A stretch of DNA of 64,000 nucleotides, from assembly GCA_031551275.1 (NCBI GenBank), contig JAVBNX010000004.1, positions 62,001 through 126,000 of the forward strand, read 5' to 3'. This DNA comes from JAVBMJ01 sp031551275 (GTDB taxonomy: Bacteria; Bacteroidota; Bacteroidia; Bacteroidales; Rikenellaceae). Below are positions 57,385 through 64,000 of the stretch, piece by piece. The notes under the pieces were generated by a model, which did no database searches, was not told the DNA's origin, and saw nothing but the letters and a program-made list of their open reading frames with translations. Numbering within the stretch: the stretch's first letter is position 1; each line of letters begins with the position of its first letter. The position numbers and the translations under genes are program-made.

Positions 57385-58407
57385 TTAAAGTCCGGCGGCG
57401 GTTTGACGGTAGAGGACGTGGGCTTTTTTGCCCATGACGGCGTATTTGAGCATCCGGTGCAGGATGCGCTTCGAAAAGCCGGGCAGCAGGCGCAGGGCCC
57501 GGAGGTCGATCCGCGCCCTAAAGAGGGAGAAGCTGTATCGGGCCGCAAAATCCGCGATCAGTTTGTCGTAGAACTCGCTCCATTGAGGCTCGTCGTTGTC
57601 CTTGCTTTTCGCCACGAGGTAATACGAGGCGAGCAGGTCGAAGTAGTGTTTTTTCTCCCAGGGGGTCATCCCGGCGGCCGCATCGACGATGATGCGCAGG
57701 ACTTTGCCGGCGCTTTGCATCAGCCTTTTTTTCGGCGATCCGGCCATGAACGAGCCGCCCTGGATGCGGTATATATAGGTGTGGTCTTTGCAGAAGGCCA
57801 CCGATCGGATCAGGGGTGTGAGCTGGCGCAGCCACAGAACGTCTTCGAACCAGAGCCCTTCGGCGAAGGTCACTCCGCTTTGGCGCAGCCAGTCCACCCT
57901 GCACAGGCAGTTGCAGACCTGCCAGACCAGGTAGTGGAATACCCGGGCGGAAGACCTGATCTGCCGGTTCTCCTCGATGTATTCGGGTATGCCGCCCCGG
58001 TTCAGGTCCATCCATCCCGGGTAGTCGGGGTCGGTAACGGCCGTGTTTCCCCGGACCATATCCACGCCGGGGTATCTGAGGGCCAGGGCTGCCAGCTTTT
58101 CGATGCAGTCGGGTGTGATGTAGTCGTCGCTGTCCAGGTAGTAGACGTACCCGCCCGTGGCGGCGTCCGTGCCCGTGTTCCGGGCGGCCGAGAGGCCCCG
58201 GTTGCGCTCGTGCCTCAAAAGGCGGAATTCGACCGGGCCGGCGTAGGCTGCGATCATCTCCCGGGCGATTTTCATGCTGTTGTCCGGCGAGCAGTCGTCG
58301 ACCAGGATGCACTCGATGCCGTGGTAGGTCTGGGCCATGACCGAGGCGACGCACTCGCCGATGTAGGCTTCGACGTTGTAGACGGGGATGACGATCGAGA
58401 CTTTCAT
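57385..58407 (-). CDS. Family 2 glycosyltransferase (copy 1)
   Basis: The 340-residue GT-A protein begins SIVIPVYNVEAYIGECVASVMAQTY, with the DDCSPD nucleotide-sugar motif, the DSDDYI metal-binding DxD and a C-terminal half with ED acidic motif (WFEDVLWL). It would transfer a sugar from a nucleotide donor to a surface glycan; donor and acceptor are unknown. It follows the paralogue at 58417 by 9 nt. Its first 100 residues are almost identical to the paralogue, the rest is not. Confidence 0.88.
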   Translation of the reverse strand: MKVSIVIPVYNVEAYIGECVASVMAQTYHGIECILVDDCSPDNSMKIAREMIAAYAGPVEFRLLRHERNRGLSAARNTGTDAATGGYVYYLDSDDYITPDCIEKLAALALRYPGVDMVRGNTAVTDPDYPGWMDLNRGGIPEYIEENRQIRSSARVFHYLVWQVCNCLCRVDWLRQSGVTFAEGLWFEDVLWLRQLTPLIRSVAFCKDHTYIYRIQGGSFMAGSPKKRLMQSAGKVLRIIVDAAAGMTPWEKKHYFDLLASYYLVAKSKDNDEPQWSEFYDKLIADFAARYSFSLFRARIDLRALRLLPGFSKRILHRMLKYAVMGKKAHVLYRQTAAGL

Positions 58408-58416
58408 GCGAGAAGA

Positions 58417-59454
58417 TTATAACGGCCTGACCTCCCGGCTGTAAGCCCTGTGCTGCTCTTTGCCCAACAGCGCGTATTTGAGCATCCTGCGCAGGATGCG
58501 TTGTTCCCGGCCGTCGGAACATTTTCCGGGCAGCAGGCTCAACGCCGCATAGCCCAGCCGGGCGCGAAAGGGAGAGACGCCGAAGGCCAGGGTGTAGTCC
58601 AGCAGCAGCCGGTTGCATACCCTTACCCATTCGCGGCCTTCCGCCCCGAGGTCGCGCGCCTTTTTGTAGTATATGACCAGGTAGTCGTAATAGAACTTTT
58701 TTTCATTGAGGGTCATCTCCCTGTCCGTGTCGATGATGGTCCGCATGATCTGCGTGGTGTACCCCAACATCTGTTTTGTCGTCGAGCTGTTGACGAGCGA
58801 GCCTTCCCAGCTCCGGTAAAAATAGGTGCGGCTCTTGCAGAACGCTATCGAATCGATGACCCCGGCGAGGTTGAATAGCCACAGGATGTCTTCGTAGATC
58901 TCTCCTTCGACGAAGGCCAGGTTGTTTTGGCGCGCCACCTCGAGCCGGATGAGCTTGTTCCATACCGTCCACTGGAGGTACCGGACGATCGCGAAGTTCT
59001 CCCTGATTTGCCGGTTGCCCCGGGTGTATTCGGGCGGATCGCCCTTGCACAGGTCGGGGTAGCGGACGCCTTCGCGGTCCGAAGCGATCAGGTTGCCCTG
59101 GACAACGTCCACGCCCGGGTATTTGGCCGTGACACGGACCAATGTTTCAATGCAGTCGGGCGTGATGTAATCGTCGCTGTCCAGGTAGTAGAGGTACTCG
59201 CCCGTGGCGGCCTGCGTGCCGATGTTCCTGGCCGCGGATACGCCCCGGTTGCGCTCGTGCCTCAAAAGGCGGAATTCGACCGGGCCGGTGTAGGCCGCGA
59301 TCATCCCTTCGGCGATCGCCATGCTGTTGTCCGGCGAACAGTCGTCGACCAGGATGCACTCGATGGCGGGGTAGGTCTGGGCCATGACCGAGGCGACGCA
59401 CTCGCCGATGTAGGCTTCGACGTTGTAGACGGGGATGACGATCGAGACTTTCAC
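58417..59454 (-). CDS. Family 2 glycosyltransferase (copy 2)
   Basis: The 345-residue paralogue of the preceding entry with the same N-terminal catalytic region (DDCSPDNSM, DSDDYITPDC) and a different C-terminal half (EIYEDILWLF). It lies 3 nt after holA and belongs to that transcript. No polysaccharide cluster surrounds the two, so their glycan target is open. Confidence 0.88.
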   Translation of the reverse strand: MKVSIVIPVYNVEAYIGECVASVMAQTYPAIECILVDDCSPDNSMAIAEGMIAAYTGPVEFRLLRHERNRGVSAARNIGTQAATGEYLYYLDSDDYITPDCIETLVRVTAKYPGVDVVQGNLIASDREGVRYPDLCKGDPPEYTRGNRQIRENFAIVRYLQWTVWNKLIRLEVARQNNLAFVEGEIYEDILWLFNLAGVIDSIAFCKSRTYFYRSWEGSLVNSSTTKQMLGYTTQIMRTIIDTDREMTLNEKKFYYDYLVIYYKKARDLGAEGREWVRVCNRLLLDYTLAFGVSPFRARLGYAALSLLPGKCSDGREQRILRRMLKYALLGKEQHRAYSREVRPL

Positions 59455-59457
59455 GGC

Positions 59458-60534
59458 TTAGGCGTTGAGGATTTGCAGCAGCAGGCCCCGCAGCAGCTCC
59501 CCGTCGTCCATCCCCCCGTCGTTCATGCCTTTGGATTTCATGTCACACTCGCGGATCATACCCAGAATCCCGAAGACCTTTTTGTTGGGATAGAGCCCCG
59601 CGGCCTGCCGGTACTCGTTCAGGAACATGGGGTGGGGGAGCTTCAGCGTCCGGCTCAGGTCGAACTCGGAGGGCATCGACCCGCCGGGACGTTTCGATTG
59701 CCAGACCAGGTAGTTGAGCGTGAAGATGCGCTGGAAATGGCTGTACAGCGTGGAGAGCGTGACCACCAGCGGGTTCTCCTTCGGGTTGCGCGCGAAGTGG
59801 TCGGCGATCAGAAGCGCCTTGGCCGCGTTGCGCTCGGAGAGGGCCTTGGTCAGCTCGAAGGTGTTGAAATCCTTGCTGATGCCGATCCGCTCCTCGATGT
59901 GCTGCGCGGTAATCGACTTGATCCCCTCGTCCAGGCCGGTCAGCAGCTTCTGGACTTCGCCCACAGTCTTGGCGATGTCGGTCCCCAGGTTGTCGGTCAG
60001 CATGCGCAGCGCCTTGGGCTCGATGCCCAGGCTGCGCCCTTTGAAGTACTCCTGCAACCACCCCTCCATCTCGTTGTCGTAGGGGGCGACCGATTCCATG
60101 ACCACCCCTTGCGAGGCGATCTGCTTGTAGAGCTGGGTGCGCTTGTCTAAGTTCTTTTCCTTGTGGCAGATCACCAAAATGGTGTGCGGCGAGGGGTTGG
60201 CGGTGTAGAGCGCGAGTTTTTCGATCGCCTTGCCCAGCGACTGAGCCTCGCGGATAAAGACCGCCTGACGGCCTCCCATCATGGGCATCTGCCGGCAGAG
60301 GTTTACGATCGCTCCGGCGTCCGAATCCTTGCCGTAGACCACGGTCTGGTTGAAAGCCTTCTGCTCCTCGGGCAGGATGCTCGCGTTGAGCAGGTCGGCT
60401 ACGCGGTCGATAAAGTACCCCTCCGGCCCCATAAGCAGGTAAAGGGGAGCGAACTCCCCCTTGGCCACATCTTTCTCGATGCGGGAAACCTGCTCCAGGG
60501 TGTCCCTGAAGCGTACTTTATCGCTCTTGGCCAT
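59458..60534 (-). CDS. holA: DNA polymerase III, delta subunit
   Basis: The 358-residue clamp-loader subunit opens the beta clamp. The N-terminal domain has LYLLMGPEGYFIDRV (a degenerate P-loop-like start) and the hydrophobic QAVFIREAQ and HTILVICHKEK segments; the C-terminal helical domain carries GTDIAKTVGEVQKL. Length and order fit HolA of Bacteroidetes. It is 3 nt downstream of the V-ATPase subunit K gene. Confidence 0.9.
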   Translation of the reverse strand: MAKSDKVRFRDTLEQVSRIEKDVAKGEFAPLYLLMGPEGYFIDRVADLLNASILPEEQKAFNQTVVYGKDSDAGAIVNLCRQMPMMGGRQAVFIREAQSLGKAIEKLALYTANPSPHTILVICHKEKNLDKRTQLYKQIASQGVVMESVAPYDNEMEGWLQEYFKGRSLGIEPKALRMLTDNLGTDIAKTVGEVQKLLTGLDEGIKSITAQHIEERIGISKDFNTFELTKALSERNAAKALLIADHFARNPKENPLVVTLSTLYSHFQRIFTLNYLVWQSKRPGGSMPSEFDLSRTLKLPHPMFLNEYRQAAGLYPNKKVFGILGMIRECDMKSKGMNDGGMDDGELLRGLLLQILNA

Positions 60535-60537
60535 ACC

Positions 60538-61002
60538 TTAGATCATCGGCGGCGTCGGATCGCCCATCGTCAGCTTGATCATATAGATCGATGCGATGCC
60601 CAAAATGGCGTAGAGTTCGGGAAGGGCCGCGAGGATCAGCGTGTTGACCATAACATTGTGGCCGTTGCCCATGGCGGTAATGCCGTTGGCGCATACCTGG
60701 CCTTGGCGGATACTCGACAACAGGCCCACAAAGCCCATGATAAGGCCGGCGCCCAGGATACAGGCGGCCTGCAACATAGTGATTCCATCTACCAAGTAAC
60801 TCTGCAGCATGAAGTAGCCCACAAAGCCGTATAGACCCTGGCTGCCCGGAACGGCCGAAAGGATCACGTAGTTGAAACTTTGTTTCTTTTTCATGGCACC
60901 CACGGCTGCGTTGCCGGCGATGGTGGTTCCCAGAGAGCTTCCGATGCCTGACAGACCGACCATAAGCGCGATTCCGATGTAGGCTAAAACGATTGGCGAC
61001 AT
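60538..61002 (-). CDS. V-type ATP synthase subunit K (rotor proteolipid)
   Basis: The 154-residue proteolipid has four membrane helices in two hairpins. SGIGSSLGTTIAGNAAVGAMKKK marks the first; the ion-binding Glu is in LPELYAILG of the fourth helix, while the equivalent second-helix position reads SQGLYGF, so one site per subunit. It is the last V-ATPase gene, 14 nt after subunit I. Whether H+ or Na+ is moved cannot be stated from this. Confidence 0.94.
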   Translation of the reverse strand: MSPIVLAYIGIALMVGLSGIGSSLGTTIAGNAAVGAMKKKQSFNYVILSAVPGSQGLYGFVGYFMLQSYLVDGITMLQAACILGAGLIMGFVGLLSSIRQGQVCANGITAMGNGHNVMVNTLILAALPELYAILGIASIYMIKLTMGDPTPPMI

Positions 61003-61015
61003 AATGAATTAAGTT

Positions 61016-62827
61016 TTAGTTATTTGTTGTATTATTTTTAGCAAATGGCGTGAAAATGCGCTCCGCGCCCTCGAAGCCCGCGTTCTTGTAAAACTCGAGG
61101 AAGGTCAGACGAAGCGGGTGGACGAACGAACCCAAAATCGACATGAACAGGTTGATCCCATGGCCGAACAGCAAAATGAGCAGCGTGACCAGTTGTCCCA
61201 GCACGGGGATATCGGGGCTCATCCCGAACGCCACGTCGTTGAATACCGTGGCCAACGTACCGCCCGAAAGCCCGATGGCAAACAGACGGATGTAGCTCAA
61301 AAAGTCCCCCATAAAGCCCACCACGTCATTGTAGGTGTTCCACAGCCCCAGTCCGAAGTTGACGGCGGGGTTCTTGCCCGGCGAGTTGAAGAAGAACATC
61401 AGGATCAGCGATATCCCCGCCACGACCAGATAGGCGGGCGAATTCATCGAGAGCCCCTTGACCCCCGCCATGGGCAACACGAGGACGGCGACCGTCGCCG
61501 CGATCAGCGTCATCCAGCCGATCGTGGAGAGGGCGTACCTGAAACCGAACAGCCGCGAGGTGTTGACCACCTTGAGTGCCATACCCAAAAGCAATTGCAC
61601 CACGCCCAGCCCCAGGGCGGCGTAGAACAGCGTGTCGGAGGATAGGAAGAACTTCCTTACCGGGTCCAGAAAGCCCGCCGACTTCATCAGTTGCGAGCCG
61701 AAACAGCTTCCGGTAAAGAACCCGAAGACCACCGAGGCGATTCCGCAAGTGATCGTCAGCCCGGCGACCTGGCGTAATTTCGGTCCGCCTTTCCACTGCA
61801 TCCCCAATCCCGCCAGCGCCAGGATCAACCCGTAGCCGGCATCACCCAAACAGAAAGCGAAGAAGATCATGTAGAACGGCGCGAAATAGGGCGTCAGATC
61901 CATCGTCCCGTACTTGGGCAGCGCGTAGAAATCGCCGATAAATTCGAACAGCCAAGGGTATTTCTTGTTCTTCAAAAGGACGGGCGTGTTGTCCTCCGGG
62001 GTGGGCGTCGAGGAGAGGCTTACCACTCCGGGGCATCCCCCGATAAAGGCGTCCATCTCAGCGGCCCGGGGCTTGGGACACCAGCACTCCACCAACGTGA
62101 GCGCGCCCTCGGCTTCCTGTTTCCCGCTTTGGGTCGCCTTTTCGAAACTCAGCGTCGAGGAGAGTTCCTCGATGCGGCGGGCGATATCCCCGGCGTTCTG
62201 CGCCGCGCGGGCGATTATTTTGTCGCACTCGGCGATCTCGGCCTCGATCTGCGCCGCCTGGACTTTGAGTTGTGCGGGCGGGGTCTGGGGTTCGCGCACC
62301 TCCTGCGCGTCGAGGTAGATCTCTTTGTCGGGGTCGGAGACCACCACAAAGTGGACCTCGCCCCGGATGCGGGATACCGCCTCGATATCGAAGCGCTCCT
62401 CCCATTCGGCGATGTTGGCGTCGAAATTCGACGCGGCCGTGACAAAGAACCTCAGCCTAATGCCGGCGCCGGTCAACCGGGCGATCACCTCGGGGGAGAA
62501 GTCGCCCCAGGCCTCCCCGTCGGCGGCCTCCTTGAGCGTTTTTTGCATCTTCCCGGCGAGCATCTCCTTTTTTTGCGCCGTCTCCCGGTAGGCCTCCAGG
62601 GCCTCGTCGGCGCTGTTGAAGGGTTGGCCCTCCCCGGGGGTCTGCGCGAGGATCGCCTCGGTGGCCTTGCTTTGCTCGATGGAGGCCATCAGGGCCAGCG
62701 TTTCGGGGGTGGGCTCGGCGTCCGAAAGGGTCAGGTCCACCACCCCGAAGCGCTGCAACTCCTCCAAAAAGGCGTCCCGCTCGGCGGTCAGCATCACCAA
62801 ATCGTATTTTATCATCGGTACGATCAT
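61016..62827 (-). CDS. V-type ATP synthase subunit I (stator)
   Basis: The 603-residue subunit a/I homologue has a cytoplasmic coiled-coil N-terminal half (1-300) and about seven membrane helices after residue 310 (YFAPFYMIFFAFCLGDAGYGLI, FMGDFLSYIRLFAIGLSGG with the Arg of the ion channel). It is the membrane stator against which the K ring turns. The start overlaps the end of subunit D (ATGA). Confidence 0.95.
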   Translation of the reverse strand: MIVPMIKYDLVMLTAERDAFLEELQRFGVVDLTLSDAEPTPETLALMASIEQSKATEAILAQTPGEGQPFNSADEALEAYRETAQKKEMLAGKMQKTLKEAADGEAWGDFSPEVIARLTGAGIRLRFFVTAASNFDANIAEWEERFDIEAVSRIRGEVHFVVVSDPDKEIYLDAQEVREPQTPPAQLKVQAAQIEAEIAECDKIIARAAQNAGDIARRIEELSSTLSFEKATQSGKQEAEGALTLVECWCPKPRAAEMDAFIGGCPGVVSLSSTPTPEDNTPVLLKNKKYPWLFEFIGDFYALPKYGTMDLTPYFAPFYMIFFAFCLGDAGYGLILALAGLGMQWKGGPKLRQVAGLTITCGIASVVFGFFTGSCFGSQLMKSAGFLDPVRKFFLSSDTLFYAALGLGVVQLLLGMALKVVNTSRLFGFRYALSTIGWMTLIAATVAVLVLPMAGVKGLSMNSPAYLVVAGISLILMFFFNSPGKNPAVNFGLGLWNTYNDVVGFMGDFLSYIRLFAIGLSGGTLATVFNDVAFGMSPDIPVLGQLVTLLILLFGHGINLFMSILGSFVHPLRLTFLEFYKNAGFEGAERIFTPFAKNNTTNN

Positions 62828-63426
62828 ACGCTTGCCGATTGTGCCTGCTGGCGGTTCTTAACGATCTTCTGCGCGCTCTTGGAGAGGTTTTCCTCGTCCT
62901 CCAAAAAGCGTTTTATCTTGCGGATGGCGTCCTCGTAGCCGGGGATCTGCACCTTTTCGTAGAGGTTTACCTTCTGGGTGGTCTTCTTGCGGGCGTGCTC
63001 CAACAGGTTGCGCCTGCGGGTGCACAGCTCGTGCTCGACCCCCAATGTGGCGATCGACTTGAGGATGCCGATCCCCTCGCCCGTCCAGCTGGGCGCGGTG
63101 AACAGGTCGTAGGGGGCCTCCAAAAAGACGACCTCGCGCAGGACGGGGATCCTCACCCCGGCGATCTTGACCTGGTCGGTCTCCACGTCGCCCACCTTGA
63201 CCAGGTCGGTGTCGAACTCCTCCCACAAAGCGGCCATGTAGTCGTATTGGGCGGTCAGCTCCTCCATCTGCCGGGCGTACCCGGCCGCCTCGTCCTTGGC
63301 CTTCTTGACCTCCATCCTCAGGGCCGACTCCTTGCTTTTGAGCGTGGGAAGGGCCTTGGTACGCATCTTGAGTTGCTTACCCAGCTCCCCGAGGGAGGTC
63401 TTGTTGAATTGGTACTTGATGGCCAT
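62824..63426 (-). CDS. V-type ATP synthase subunit D (central stalk)
   Basis: The 200-residue coiled-coil subunit links the catalytic head to the rotor. The N-terminal KTSLGELGKQLKMRTKALPTLKSKESAL and the C-terminal helix with RRRNLLEHARKKTTQKVNLYEKVQIP are typical. It sits between subunits B and I. Confidence 0.94.
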   Translation of the reverse strand: MAIKYQFNKTSLGELGKQLKMRTKALPTLKSKESALRMEVKKAKDEAAGYARQMEELTAQYDYMAALWEEFDTDLVKVGDVETDQVKIAGVRIPVLREVVFLEAPYDLFTAPSWTGEGIGILKSIATLGVEHELCTRRRNLLEHARKKTTQKVNLYEKVQIPGYEDAIRKIKRFLEDEENLSKSAQKIVKNRQQAQSASV

Positions 63427-63430
63427 AAGG

Positions 63431-64000
63431 CTATACGTGGCAGTTCTTGGGCCAGTATTTGGCGGTCAATTCGTCTTTGATGGCTACCTCTTCCTTGCTG
63501 AAGTACTCGGCGAAGAGGTTCCAGGCGGTGTCCAGCATGGCGGTAATGTCGATGTTCACGTCGATGGCCAGAAGCTGCTCCGAGTAGTCGAAGGCGAATT
63601 TCAACGTCCGCTCGTCGTAGTCGGAGAGGTCGAAGCCGTTTTCGAGCTTGGTCTTGGCGTTGGCCGCGTCGGCGTAGAGCCTGACGGCCGCGTTCATTAC
63701 CTGGGGGTGGTCCTCCCGGGTCTTTGTGCCGATCACAAGTTGCTTCAAGCGCGAAAGGCTTCGAAAAGGGTCGACAATTACCTTCCCGGTATCGGAATCA
63801 GAACGCAGGAACAACTGCCCCTCGGTGATGTAGCCCGTGTTGTCGGGCACGGCGTGGGTAATGTCGCCCCCGGAGAGCGTGGTAACCGCGATGATCGTGA
63901 TCGAGCCCCCGTTGGGAAGCTGCACGGCCTTCTCGTAGATCTTGGCCAGGTCGGAGTACAACGACCCGGGCATCGAGTCCTTCGAGGGGATCTGGTCCAT
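63431..64000 (-). CDS. V-type ATP synthase subunit B, C-terminal part (runs off the window)
   Basis: The 189 residues visible belong to the non-catalytic head subunit B, which is about 440 residues long. The stretch MPGSLYSDLAKIYEKA, SITIIAVTTLSGGDITHAVPDNTGYITEGQ and the SLSRLKQLVIG motif are characteristic. The gene continues to the right; the ATG at the edge is internal. The order B-D-I-K continues leftward. Confidence 0.94.
   Translation of the reverse strand: MDQIPSKDSMPGSLYSDLAKIYEKAVQLPNGGSITIIAVTTLSGGDITHAVPDNTGYITEGQLFLRSDSDTGKVIVDPFRSLSRLKQLVIGTKTREDHPQVMNAAVRLYADAANAKTKLENGFDLSDYDERTLKFAFDYSEQLLAIDVNIDITAMLDTAWNLFAEYFSKEEVAIKDELTAKYWPKNCHV

Overview
The window is a chromosomal segment of a GC-rich member of the Bacteroidales, most likely a Rikenellaceae (Alistipes-like) bacterium. 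The evidence is a V-type ATPase operon in Bacteroidetes gene order (B, D, I, K), a gldE-type CNNM/CBS protein after ftsZ, promoters of the TTG-N20-TAnnTTTG type instead of -35/-10 boxes, few Shine-Dalgarno sites, and the general protein flavour. The genus is an inference.

Layout. 1-5.5 kb: an operon on the minus strand for an amino-acid-type ABC importer in which four to five substrate-binding units are fused to the permease, followed by its ATPase (with an extra C-terminal domain) and the start of a SpoIIE-like sensor protein. 5.5-10.6 kb: a hybrid histidine kinase, a glycerol-3-phosphate dehydrogenase-like gene, a small secreted BACON-like protein and tag. 10.8-22.6 kb: an AT-richer integrative island inserted in a tRNA-Thr(GGU) gene, with 53-bp direct repeats at its ends, paired integrase arm-type sites just inside both ends, and a tyrosine recombinase. 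Its cargo is two lipoproteins, a LytTR regulator, several unknown genes, a DUF262 + HEPN pair (probable defence) and a two-gene cassette (SF2 helicase-like + DUF5131/Gp37-like). 22.6-34.9 kb: housekeeping genes (tsaB, adenosine kinase, a second histidine kinase, SGNH hydrolase, asd, PBP1A, a phosphopantetheinyl transferase, gldE). 34.9-48.2 kb: the division/cell-wall (dcw) cluster rsmH-ftsL-ftsI-murE-ftsW-murG-murC-ftsQ-ftsA-ftsZ, all on the minus strand, without mraY and murD at their usual place. 48.3-50.8 kb: an acyltransferase and a third histidine kinase. 50.9-57.3 kb: the leucine operon leuA-leuC-leuD-cimA-like-leuB. 57.4-64 kb: two tandem glycosyltransferases, holA and the V-ATPase operon, which runs off the window.

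The most notable observation is that both genes of the island cassette (15244-17840) are interrupted only by in-frame TGA codons: three in the DUF5131 gene and two in the helicase gene. The gene ends and the conserved motifs on either side stay in one frame, and the TGAs fall where tryptophan is expected. All other nearby genes, and the host, use TGA as a stop. This looks like a UGA=Trp cassette living in a standard-code chromosome, and it is flanked by two copies of a 63-bp inverted repeat.

A second strong observation is a complete leader-peptide attenuator in front of leuA: a 33-residue Leu/Ile-rich leader, a pre-positioned antiterminator segment and a terminator with a T7 tail.

The host DNA also carries at least two families of small palindromic intergenic repeats (family A, about 90 bp, five copies, three of them inside the dcw cluster; family B, about 120 bp, three copies) and a candidate structured RNA at about 31.9 kb.
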